Positions 16,374 through 24,625 of a stretch of DNA of 33,602 nt are shown in pieces. Position 1 is the first letter of the stretch. Every line of letters begins with the position of its first letter. Source of the stretch: an uncultured Gammaproteobacteria bacterium (GTDB lineage: Bacteria; Pseudomonadota; Gammaproteobacteria; GCA-001735895); contig CAMYON010000034.1 in assembly GCA_947260025.1 (NCBI GenBank), forward strand, positions 1 to 33,602, written 5' to 3'. A model generated the notes under the pieces. That model saw nothing but the letters and a program-made list of their open reading frames with translations, did not search any database and had not been told where the DNA came from. The translations under genes were made by a program, and so were the position numbers.

Positions 16374-18041
16374 ATGAGTGACATAGAAATTGCCCGCGCG
16401 GCAACCGCACAACCCATCTGCGACATCGCCGACAAGATCGGAATTCCTGGCGACGCGGTCATGCCGTACGGCAATACCAAGGCCAAGATCGATCCCGGTT
16501 ATATCGAGTCGCTGCAGGGCCGTCCCGACGGCAAGCTGATCCTGGTCACCGCGATCACGCCGACCCCGGCGGGCGAGGGCAAGACCACGACCTCGGTAGG
16601 GCTGCACGATGGCTTGAGCCGCATCGGCAAGAAATCCATCGTCTGTCTGCGCGAACCGAGCCTCGGCCCCTGTTTCGGCATGAAGGGCGGCGCCGCCGGC
16701 GGCGGTCACGCACAGGTGATTCCGATGGAAGACATCAACCTGCACTTCACCGGCGATTTCCACGCCATCGGCGCGGCGCATAACCTGCTGTCCGCCCTGA
16801 TCGATAATCATATTTACTGGGGCAACGGCGCTCAGCTGGATTCGCGCCGCATCGCCTGGAAACGAGTCGTCGACATGAACGACCGCGCGCTGCGCAGCAT
16901 CGCCAACTCGCTCGGCGGCCCCGGCAACGGTTTTCCGCGCGAAGACGGGTTCGATATCACCGTGGCTTCCGAGGTCATGGCGATTTTCTGCCTGTCGAAG
17001 AATCTCGAGGATTTACAGCAACGCCTGAGCAAGATCATTATCGGCTATACCCGCGACCGCGAGCCGATTACCGCCGACGCGGTCAACGCGCCCGGCGCGA
17101 TGGCGGTTCTGTTGCGAGACGCCCTGGCACCGAACCTGGTGCAAACGCTGGAAAACAACCCGGCCTTTATCCACGGCGGACCCTTTGCCAACATCGCGCA
17201 CGGCTGTAACTCGGTCATCGCCACCACGACCGCGCTCAAGCTGGCCGACTACGTCGTCACCGAGGCGGGCTTCGGCGCGGATCTCGGTGCCGAAAAATTC
17301 TTCGATATCAAGTGCCGCAGCGCGGGCCTGAGCCCGGACGCCGCGGTTATCGTGGCCACCATCCGCGCGCTCAAGATGCACGGTGGCGTCGAAAAAGACG
17401 ATCTGGGCAAGGAAAACGTCGAGGCGGTCGCGGCCGGTTGCTCGAACCTCGCGCGCCACATCCGCAACGTTAAATCATTCGGGGTGCCGGTGGTAGTCGC
17501 GATCAATCGCTTCAGCGCCGACACCGACGCCGAGGTCGCCAAGGTTAGCGAAGCGGCGCAACAATACGGTGTCACCGCAATCGACTGCACTCACTGGGCG
17601 GACGGCGGCGCGGGCACCGAAGACCTGGCGCAGCACGTGGTCGAAATGACCGATGCAAGCACCAGCCAGTTCTCGCCGCTGTATGACAGCGACACCCCGC
17701 TGTGGGAAAAGATGCGCACTATCGCGACGCGAATTTACGGCGCCGAGGACATTATTGCCGACAAGAAGGTGCGCGACCAGATCGACCAATTCCAGAACTC
17801 GGGTTTCGGTCACCTGCCGATCTGCGTCGCCAAGACCCAGTACAGTTTCTCCACCGATCCGAACCTGAAAGGTGCGCCCAGCGGGCACGTGGTGCCGATT
17901 CGCGAAGTGCGGCTATCCGCCGGCGCCGGTTTCCTGGTCTTCGTCTGTGGCGAAATCATGACGATGCCGGGCCTGCCGCGGGTGCCCGCGGCCGACTCGA
18001 TTCATATCGATGACGACGGCCTGATTCAGGGGCTGTTCTAA
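16374..18041 (+). CDS. fhs: Formate-tetrahydrofolate ligase (10-formyl-THF synthetase)
   Basis: Fhs joins formate to tetrahydrofolate using ATP, giving 10-formyl-THF for one-carbon metabolism in the cytoplasm. The 555-residue length is standard. The P-loop [11 protein letters not shown] (62-72) is unmistakable, followed by [19 protein letters not shown] and HFTGDFHAI, and later [20 protein letters not shown] and [13 protein letters not shown], all family hallmarks. An AGAGGTAAGA ribosome site precedes the ATG, and a weak GGCTG/CAGCC hairpin (16345-16360) lies just before that. Here it is probably the assimilatory outlet for formate released by Frc, in parallel with oxidation by the formate dehydrogenase downstream. 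Confidence 0.95.
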   Translation: MSDIEIARAATAQPICDIADKIGIPGDAVMPYGNTKAKIDPGYIESLQGRPDGKLILVTAITPTPAGEGKTTTSVGLHDGLSRIGKKSIVCLREPSLGPCFGMKGGAAGGGHAQVIPMEDINLHFTGDFHAIGAAHNLLSALIDNHIYWGNGAQLDSRRIAWKRVVDMNDRALRSIANSLGGPGNGFPREDGFDITVASEVMAIFCLSKNLEDLQQRLSKIIIGYTRDREPITADAVNAPGAMAVLLRDALAPNLVQTLENNPAFIHGGPFANIAHGCNSVIATTTALKLADYVVTEAGFGADLGAEKFFDIKCRSAGLSPDAAVIVATIRALKMHGGVEKDDLGKENVEAVAAGCSNLARHIRNVKSFGVPVVVAINRFSADTDAEVAKVSEAAQQYGVTAIDCTHWADGGAGTEDLAQHVVEMTDASTSQFSPLYDSDTPLWEKMRTIATRIYGAEDIIADKKVRDQIDQFQNSGFGHLPICVAKTQYSFSTDPNLKGAPSGHVVPIREVRLSAGAGFLVFVCGEIMTMPGLPRVPAADSIHIDDDGLIQGLF

Positions 18042-18055
18042 AACGAGGTAGAGAG

Positions 18056-18904
18056 ATGATAAAAGTAATCCTGGTACCCGTAGACGGCAGCGAGCGCAGC
18101 GCCGAAGTGCTCGATACCGCGCTGGTGGTTGCCAAACGCTTCGATGCGCATATCAAGGTGGTGCATGTGCGTCAGCACACCAGCGAACTTTTCAATCTGC
18201 CGGCCGGTTTCCGCGACGAGTACGCGAAGATGAGCAGCCGCGCGATCGACGAAGTGGCCGACACCGTGAAACAGCAGTTCAAAAACTTTTGTGATAACCA
18301 CCAGGTAAAGGTTACGCGCAAACCGTCGGCGTCCAGCGAAATTTCGGCCTCGCTGCACTTGCTCGAAGGCGATGCCGAAACAGTGCTCGACCGCGAGTCT
18401 CGCCTGGTCGACGTCATCGCGATGGCGCGTCCGACCAAGCATCGTATCGGCGGCCCCGGTGTCGGCGAGCTGCACGAATCGCTGATGCTGCACTCGGGTC
18501 GACCAGTATTGATCGTGCCGCCAGCGAACGACTGGACGCCCCGGAGGGCCGACCGCGCCGCGATCGGCTGGAACGACAGCGTCGAGGCCAGCCGTGCGTT
18601 GTGCATGACGCTGCCGTGGCTAAAGCAAATGAGTAAAGTGACCGTGCTGGTGTCGAAGAAACGCGAGGACAGCGCGGGCGACGTGGTCGATTACCTGAAA
18701 CGGCATGGTTGCAAGGCCGATCATTACGTGATCACGGGCGGCGGCAACGTCGGCAAAAAAATGCTCGCGACCTGCGATGAAATCGGTGCCGAGTTCCTGG
18801 TGGTCGGCGGATTCAGCCATACCCGCACCCGTCAGCGCCTGTTCGGTGGTGTTACCAGCTACCTGCTGGGCAATACCGACATCATTACCGTGATGGCGCA
18901 TTAA
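18056..18904 (+). CDS. Tandem-domain universal stress protein (UspA family)
   Basis: This 282-residue cytoplasmic protein has two Usp domains. The first (about 1-160) starts IKVILVPVDGSERSAEVLDTALVVAKRF and ends HSGRPVLIVPP. The second (about 165-282) starts DRAAIGWNDSVEASRAL and ends TSYLLGNTDIITVMAH. The second domain has GGFSHTRTRQRLFGGVT, which resembles the G-2x-G-9x-G(S/T) nucleotide-binding motif. In the first the equivalent region is less clear. It starts 14 bases after fhs behind GAGGTAGAG, so it is co-transcribed. Its specific role with formate metabolism is unknown. Confidence 0.88.
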   Translation: MIKVILVPVDGSERSAEVLDTALVVAKRFDAHIKVVHVRQHTSELFNLPAGFRDEYAKMSSRAIDEVADTVKQQFKNFCDNHQVKVTRKPSASSEISASLHLLEGDAETVLDRESRLVDVIAMARPTKHRIGGPGVGELHESLMLHSGRPVLIVPPANDWTPRRADRAAIGWNDSVEASRALCMTLPWLKQMSKVTVLVSKKREDSAGDVVDYLKRHGCKADHYVITGGGNVGKKMLATCDEIGAEFLVVGGFSHTRTRQRLFGGVTSYLLGNTDIITVMAH

Positions 18905-18962
18905 CGCACCCTCATGGCGTTTTCCCATGTTTTTGTTATCTCCTCCTTGGGTTAAACTTTTG

Positions 18963-18982
18963 CCCCGCTCGAAAGAGCGGGG
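18963..18982 (+). other. GAAA-tetraloop hairpin upstream of formate dehydrogenase genes
   Basis: CCCCGCTC-GAAA-GAGCGGGG forms an 8-bp GC-rich stem capped by a GNRA tetraloop, 32 bases before the formate dehydrogenase start codon. The following bases (AGTCTTCTTC) are only moderately T-rich, so it may be a weak terminator for the preceding operon, an attenuator, or a 5' mRNA element of the formate dehydrogenase transcript. Confidence 0.6.
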
Positions 18983-19014
18983 AGTCTTCTTCAGGAATAA
19001 CCGAACGCCAGAGA

Positions 19015-20733
19015 ATGCCTATGTCACAGCCTGAACTCAATCCCGCCGCGGTCGATAACCGCAAGCAGCGCCGCCGGGGCAAAACCAAGGGCAGGGTGGT
19101 CGATTTAAACGCGCTGCTCGAAGTACAAAACCTGCTGGGTGACGAATCCCGCGCGCACGACCTGTTAATCGAGCATCTGCACAAGATTCAGGACCACTAC
19201 GGGCACCTGTCGGCAGCACACCTGACCGCTTTGGCGCACGAAATGCGCCTGGCCACGACCGAGGTTTACGAGGTCGCCTCGTTTTACCATCATTTCGACG
19301 TGGTGCGCGAAGGCGAGACCGCGCCGCCCGCGCTGACGGTACGGGTCTGCGATTCGGTCAGTTGCGAAATGGCCGGGAGCGAGGAATTGATCGGCGCACT
19401 CGAAGCTTCGCTGGGCGACGGCGTGCGCGTCCAGCGCGTGCCCTGTGTCGGCCGCTGCGACAAGGCGCCGGTCGCGGTCGTCAAGCAGTACACCGTCGAC
19501 AACGCGACCCCTGACGCCGTCGCGGCCGCGCTCGACGCCGGCAAAACCGAACAACCGATGCCGGAAGACAGCATCGATTACGAACAGTACCGGGCAGCTG
19601 GCGGTTACGGGCTTTACGAGCGCCTGCTCGCCGGCGACATCAGCGCCGATGAAATCATCGAAACCCTGAACGGCACCCAGCTGCGCGGCCTCGGCGGCGC
19701 CGGTTTTCCGGTCGGGCGCAAGTGGGGAATCCTGCGCGACCAGCCTGCGCCGCGGATGTGCGCTATCAATATCGACGAGGGCGAGCCCGGCACCTTCAAG
19801 GACCGGCTGTACATGCTGTCCGATCCGCATCGCTTCCTCGAAGGCATGTTGATCGCGTCGCAGGTGATCGGTATCGACGCCTGTTACATCTATATTCGTG
19901 ACGAGTACCCCTCGGTGATCCAGAACCTCAAGCATGCGGTCGACGACCTGGTGCAGAAATCCGGCTACGACTTACCGCGGATCGAGATCCGTCGCGGTGC
20001 CGGCGCCTATATCTGCGGCGAGGAATCGGCGATGATCGAATCGATCGAAGGCAAGCGCGGCATGCCGCGCCTGCGCCCGCCTTACGTCGCCCAGGTCGGC
20101 CTGTTCGGACGTCCGACCCTGGAGCACAACTGTGAAACTCTGTACTGGGTGCGCGACGTGATCGAGAAGGGCTCGGAATGGTTCGATTCGCAGGGCCGCA
20201 ACGGACGCAAGGGCGTGCGCAGCTTTTCCGTGTCCGGCCGGGTCAACAAGCCCGGGGTGCATCTCGCACCGGCGGGTATCACGATCAAGGAATTGATCGA
20301 GGAGTACTGCGGCGGCATGCTCGACGGCCACCAGTTTTATGGCTACTTTCCGGGCGGTGCCTCGGGCGGCATCCTGCCGGCCTCGCTCGGCGACATTCCG
20401 CTCGATTTCGATACGCTGCAGGAGTACGGCTGTTTTATCGGTTCGGCTGCAGTGGTGGTGTTATCCGACAAGGATAGCGCCAAACAGGCCGCGCTGACCT
20501 CGATGAAGTTCTTCGCGCACGAATCCTGCGGTCAGTGCACGCCGTGTCGCGTCGGTTGCGACAAAGCGGTCAGCATCATGGAGACCGGCGACTGGGATAT
20601 CGAACAGTTGAACGACCTGTCGACGGTTATGATCGACGCGTCGATCTGCGGTCTCGGGCAGGCGGCGCCGAATCCGGTGCTGTCGGTAATAAAATACTTT
20701 CCCCATGAACTGGGAATCGAGGAGAAACAGTAA
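19015..20733 (+). CDS. NAD-dependent formate dehydrogenase, diaphorase (beta) subunit, NuoE-NuoF fusion
   Basis: This 572-residue subunit passes electrons from the formate-oxidising subunit to NAD+. Residues about 30-175 are a NuoE-type thioredoxin-like [2Fe-2S] domain with Cys112, Cys117, Cys144 and Cys148 (CDSVSC and CVGRC). From about 200 on it is NuoF-like: GLGGAGFPVGRKWG (225-238) and DEGEPGTFKDR for FMN/NADH, then a [4Fe-4S] motif CGQCTPCRVGC at 505-515. Separate E and F proteins occur in FdsGB-type enzymes; here they are one chain, as in HoxF-like subunits. ATGs at 19015 and 19021 are both possible. The stop codon overlaps the next start as TAATG. Confidence 0.92.
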   Translation: MPMSQPELNPAAVDNRKQRRRGKTKGRVVDLNALLEVQNLLGDESRAHDLLIEHLHKIQDHYGHLSAAHLTALAHEMRLATTEVYEVASFYHHFDVVREGETAPPALTVRVCDSVSCEMAGSEELIGALEASLGDGVRVQRVPCVGRCDKAPVAVVKQYTVDNATPDAVAAALDAGKTEQPMPEDSIDYEQYRAAGGYGLYERLLAGDISADEIIETLNGTQLRGLGGAGFPVGRKWGILRDQPAPRMCAINIDEGEPGTFKDRLYMLSDPHRFLEGMLIASQVIGIDACYIYIRDEYPSVIQNLKHAVDDLVQKSGYDLPRIEIRRGAGAYICGEESAMIESIEGKRGMPRLRPPYVAQVGLFGRPTLEHNCETLYWVRDVIEKGSEWFDSQGRNGRKGVRSFSVSGRVNKPGVHLAPAGITIKELIEEYCGGMLDGHQFYGYFPGGASGGILPASLGDIPLDFDTLQEYGCFIGSAAVVVLSDKDSAKQAALTSMKFFAHESCGQCTPCRVGCDKAVSIMETGDWDIEQLNDLSTVMIDASICGLGQAAPNPVLSVIKYFPHELGIEEKQ

Positions 20734-23474
20734 TGGCGGCGAATCCCGATTCTATCTTCGAAACCATCGAATTTACTCTGAACGGCAGTTCGGTCGAGGC
20801 GCTGCCGGGTGAAACCATCCTGCAGGCGGCACAGCGTACCGGCACCGAGATCCCGCACCTGTGCTACACCGACGGGCTGCGCGCCGACGGCAACTGCCGC
20901 GCCTGCATGGTCGAGATCGACGGCGAGCGCGTGCTCGCGCCGAGCTGCTGCCGCAACCCGACCCCCGGCATGGTCGTCAACTCGGACAACGAGCGGGCGC
21001 AAAAATCGCAGAAGCTGGTGCTCGAACTGTTGCTGTCCGACATGCCCGAGCAGGCCTATACGCTCGATAACGAATTGACTTACTGGGCCGACAAGCTCGA
21101 AGTTAAAAACCCCAGGTTCAAGCCGCGTCACCAGCCGCAGGCGGATTTCTCGCATCCGGCGATCGCGGTTAACCTCGACGCCTGTATCCAGTGCACGCGC
21201 TGCCTGCGCGCCTGCCGCGAAGAACAGGTCAACGACGTCATCGGCCTCGCGCAACGCGGTCATCACGCCGAAATCGTGTTCGACATCGGCGATCCGATGG
21301 GCGAATCGTCCTGCGTCGCCTGTGGTGAATGCGTCGCCGCCTGCCCGACCGGGGCGCTCAGCAACGCCACCGGCGCGCACCTGGTCGAGGCCGACCGCAA
21401 GGTCGATTCGGTATGCCCCTATTGCGGCGTGGGTTGCCTGCTGACCTATCACGTCAAGGACGAAAAGATCCTGCGCGTCGAGGGACGCGATGGCCCGGCC
21501 AATTTCAGCCGGCTGTGCGTCAAGGGCCGCTATGGCTTCGACTATGTCAATCACCCGCAGCGCCTGCTGAAGCCGCTGATCCGCAAGGAAGGCGTGCCCA
21601 AGGGGCTGAACGAACACTTCGATCCGAGCGATCCGTCGAAAATGTTTCGCGAGGCGAGCTGGGAAGAGGCGATGGAGCTTGCCGCCGGCGGTTTGCGTAA
21701 AATCAAGGACGAACTCGGCGGCGCCGGGCTTGCCGGTTTCGGTTCGGCCAAGGGCTCGAACGAGGAAGCCTACCTGTTCCAGAAGCTGGTACGCGCCGGA
21801 TTCGGCACCAATAACGTCGACCACTGCACCCGGCTGTGCCACGCGTCCAGCGTCGCCGCGTTGCTCGAAGGCATCGGCTCGGGCGCGGTGTCGAACCAGG
21901 TCGAAGACGTCAAGCACGCCGAGGTATTCCTCGTCATCGGTTCCAATCCGACCACCAACCATCCGGTGGCGGCGACCTTCATGAAGAACGCGATTCGTGA
22001 CGGCAAGAAGCTGATCCTGCTGGATCCGCGCAAGACCGATATGGCGCGTCATGCCACGCATTTCCTGCAGTTCAACGCGTCTACCGACGTGTCGCTACTG
22101 AACTCGATACTGCACGTGATCATCGAAGAGGGCCTGACCGACGACAAATTTATCGCCGAGCGTACCCTCGACTTCGAAGAATTAAAGGCCAACGTCGCCG
22201 ATTTCAGCCCTGAAAAAATGGAGTCAGTGACCGGTATCGATGCCGCCACGGTGCGCGAAGTCGCACGCCTGTTCGCGACCTCGAAGGGGTCGATGATTTT
22301 CTGGGGTATGGGTATTTCACAGCATATCCACGGCACCGACAATTCGCGTTGCCTGATCGCGTTGTCGATGATTACCGGCCAGGTCGGCCGTCCCGGCACC
22401 GGGCTGCATCCGCTGCGCGGGCAGAACAACGTGCAGGGCGCATCCGATGCGGGTCTGATCCCGATGATGTTCCCCGACTACCAGCGGGTCGATAACCCGG
22501 ACGCGAACGCCTGGTTCTCGGAATACTGGGATGCCGAGCTCGACAAGAAAGCCGGGTTGACCGTGGTCGAAATCATGCACTCGATTCTCGAAGGCGGGAT
22601 CAAGGGCATGTACATCATGGGCGAAAATCCGGCGATGTCAGATCCGAACCTGAACCATGCGCGCGCCGCGCTGGCGGCGCTCGATCACCTGGTGGTGCAG
22701 GACATGTTCCTGACCGAAACCACGGCCTTCGCCGATGTCGTGTTGCCGGCCTCCGGCTGGGCCGAGAAGGACGGCACGGTTTCCAATACCGACCGCCGCG
22801 TACAGCTCGGCCGCGCCGCGGTGCCGCTGCCCGGCGAAGCGCGCCAGGACCTGTGGATCATCCGCGATATCGGCAAGGGTATCGGAATGGACTGGGATTA
22901 TAGCCACGTGTCCGAGGTTTACGACGAAATGCGCGGCGCGATGAAGAGCATAACCGGCATCACCTGGGAGCGGCTGAACGAGGCGTCGTCGGTGACTTAT
23001 CCCTGCACCGACGAGAACGATCCGGGGCAGGGCGTGGTCTTTGTCGACAACTTCCCGACCGCCACCGGCAAGGCCCGGCTGGTGGCCGCCAAATCGATCC
23101 CGGCCGACGAGCAGCCCGACGAGGAGTTCCCGCTGGTGCTGATCACCGGGCGCCAGCTCGAACACTGGCATACCGGGTCGATGACGCGGCGTGCGTCGGT
23201 GCTCGATGCGATCGAACCGGTGCCGGTGATTTACGTCAACCAGCAGGATCTAGAGCGTCTTGGCATCGACGCCGGCGGCGAAATCATCGCCAGGTCCCGT
23301 CGCGGTGAAATTCGCGCCTTCGCGCGGCCCGACGGCGCGCTCAAGAAAGGCGAGGTGTTTATTCCGTTTTGCTACCACGAGGCGGCGGCAAACCTGCTGA
23401 CCAACGAGGCGCTCGATCCCTTCGGCAAGATTCCGGAGTTTAAATTCTGCGCCATCAAGCTGGAAGCGGCCTAG
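20733..23474 (+). CDS. NAD-dependent formate dehydrogenase, molybdenum (alpha) subunit
   Basis: This 913-residue catalytic subunit oxidises formate to CO2 at a bis-pterin Mo (or W) centre. The N-terminus is a NuoG-like iron-sulfur module: a [2Fe-2S] domain with Cys44, Cys55, Cys58 and Cys72 or 73, then CIQCTRCLRAC (151-161) and CVACGECVAACP (194-205) ferredoxin motifs. The catalytic domain begins VCPYCGVGC (228-235) for its own [4Fe-4S] cluster. In VDHCTRLCHASS, Cys369 followed by His370 sits at the selenocysteine position of E. coli FdhF, so this is a Cys enzyme. The C-terminal molybdopterin-binding domain includes GRQLEHWHTGSMTRR. No fdhD/fdsC-type maturation gene is seen in the window. Confidence 0.93.
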   Translation: MAANPDSIFETIEFTLNGSSVEALPGETILQAAQRTGTEIPHLCYTDGLRADGNCRACMVEIDGERVLAPSCCRNPTPGMVVNSDNERAQKSQKLVLELLLSDMPEQAYTLDNELTYWADKLEVKNPRFKPRHQPQADFSHPAIAVNLDACIQCTRCLRACREEQVNDVIGLAQRGHHAEIVFDIGDPMGESSCVACGECVAACPTGALSNATGAHLVEADRKVDSVCPYCGVGCLLTYHVKDEKILRVEGRDGPANFSRLCVKGRYGFDYVNHPQRLLKPLIRKEGVPKGLNEHFDPSDPSKMFREASWEEAMELAAGGLRKIKDELGGAGLAGFGSAKGSNEEAYLFQKLVRAGFGTNNVDHCTRLCHASSVAALLEGIGSGAVSNQVEDVKHAEVFLVIGSNPTTNHPVAATFMKNAIRDGKKLILLDPRKTDMARHATHFLQFNASTDVSLLNSILHVIIEEGLTDDKFIAERTLDFEELKANVADFSPEKMESVTGIDAATVREVARLFATSKGSMIFWGMGISQHIHGTDNSRCLIALSMITGQVGRPGTGLHPLRGQNNVQGASDAGLIPMMFPDYQRVDNPDANAWFSEYWDAELDKKAGLTVVEIMHSILEGGIKGMYIMGENPAMSDPNLNHARAALAALDHLVVQDMFLTETTAFADVVLPASGWAEKDGTVSNTDRRVQLGRAAVPLPGEARQDLWIIRDIGKGIGMDWDYSHVSEVYDEMRGAMKSITGITWERLNEASSVTYPCTDENDPGQGVVFVDNFPTATGKARLVAAKSIPADEQPDEEFPLVLITGRQLEHWHTGSMTRRASVLDAIEPVPVIYVNQQDLERLGIDAGGEIIARSRRGEIRAFARPDGALKKGEVFIPFCYHEAAANLLTNEALDPFGKIPEFKFCAIKLEAA

Positions 23475-23607
23475 TTCTTCAGGGGATCCTGCCGCTCCGA
23501 CGTGTCGTTAATTGCTGTGGAGTTTTTACTCTGACCCGAAATTATTTGGTCAGGCGGCACACGAGTTTAGTCGTTGTGGCGTGACGCGGGGTTTCGGGGC
23601 TTGGCCG

Positions 23608-24597
23608 TCAGTCGCCCTGGTTAACGAGCACGATCTTGCCGAAATGGCCGCCCTGTTCCATCAGGCGGTGAGCCTCGGCGGCGTCTTTCAGCGGGAAGCG
23701 AGCGTCGATCAACGGTTCGATCGTGCCGGCCGCGAACAGCGGCATGACCGTCGTTTCGAACTGGTCGATGATGGCGGCCTTCTCGGTCACCGGGCGTGAG
23801 CGCAGTACCGAGCCGATGATGCGCTGGCGTTTCACCATCATCGTCGCCAGGTTGAGCTCGGCCTTGATCCCACCCATAACGCCGATCAGCATCAGCGTGC
23901 CGCCGAGCGCCAGCGACTTCATGTTGGCTTCCAGGTATTTTGCACCGATGTGATCGAGAATGACGTCGACGCCGCGCTTGTTGGTAATGCCCCTTATCTC
24001 CCCGGCAAAGTCCTGTTCGCGGTAATCGATGACGTGATCGACGCCCTGCGCACGCACCCGGTCCAGCTTGCCGCTCGACGCGGTGACGAAGATTTCCGTG
24101 TCGGGAGACAGGGCCTTGCAGAGCTGTATCGCCGAGGTCGCGACACCGCCCCCGCCGCCGTGAATCAGGACCGAATTCTTGCCTTCCAGCTCGCCCAGCA
24201 TGAACAGGTTCAAGTAGGCGGTGATATAGGTTTCACAGATACAGGCGGCCTGCTCGAAGCTGACCGATTCCGGGATCGCCATCGCATGCTCCTCGTAGGC
24301 GAGTGCGTACTCGGCGTAACCGCCGCCGCCGACCAGCGCGACCACGCGATCGCCCGGCTTGAAGCGCGTGGCGTCGGCGCCCACCGCTTCGACCGTGCCG
24401 GCGACTTCGAGCCCGAGCACTTCCGAATCCCCCGGCGGTGGCGGGTAGTTACCCTGGCGCTGGATCACGTCGGGTCGATTGACCGACGCGTTCATGACCT
24501 TGATCAAAATCTGGTCGCCTTGCGGTGACGGGGTGTCCAACTCGGCGAGTTGCATCATTTCGGGACCACCGAAGTCCTTGAGTACGATTGCTTTCAT
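23608..24597 (-). CDS. NAD(P)H:quinone oxidoreductase-like zinc-free alcohol dehydrogenase family protein
   Basis: This 329-residue medium-chain dehydrogenase/reductase is of the quinone oxidoreductase (QOR/PIG3) type. It starts MKAIVLKDFGGPEMMQL, has NRPDVIQRQGNYPPPPG and GLEVAGTVEAVG, and a nucleotide-binding stretch LIHGGGGGVATSAIQLCKA. The PIG3-like pattern continues to the end with GSVLRSRPVTEKAAI. Zinc ligands of alcohol dehydrogenases are absent. It reduces quinones or enones with NADPH in known members. The ATG at 24597 is chosen because the family N-terminus starts there and AAAGG precedes it. The longer open frame to 24837 only shadows the next gene. It is 28 bases downstream of the GGT-like gene and convergent with the formate dehydrogenase operon. 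Confidence 0.87.
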   Translation of the reverse strand: MKAIVLKDFGGPEMMQLAELDTPSPQGDQILIKVMNASVNRPDVIQRQGNYPPPPGDSEVLGLEVAGTVEAVGADATRFKPGDRVVALVGGGGYAEYALAYEEHAMAIPESVSFEQAACICETYITAYLNLFMLGELEGKNSVLIHGGGGGVATSAIQLCKALSPDTEIFVTASSGKLDRVRAQGVDHVIDYREQDFAGEIRGITNKRGVDVILDHIGAKYLEANMKSLALGGTLMLIGVMGGIKAELNLATMMVKRQRIIGSVLRSRPVTEKAAIIDQFETTVMPLFAAGTIEPLIDARFPLKDAAEAHRLMEQGGHFGKIVLVNQGD

Positions 24598-24625
24598 GCC
24601 TTTGCCTGTATCTTCGTTAAATTGA

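Noticed and set aside
20532..22061. Long minus-strand open frame (over 500 codons) opposite the formate dehydrogenase genes
   Set aside because: It is antisense to two confidently identified genes, has no recognisable family, and is explained by GC-rich codon use leaving the opposite strand open. The same applies to 12838-14040, 14170-15357 and 26838-28403 on the minus strand.
23531..23553. CTGACC-N11-GGTCAG stem between convergent operons
   Set aside because: Only 6 bp with an 11-base loop and no T-run on either strand, so it is too weak to call a terminator.
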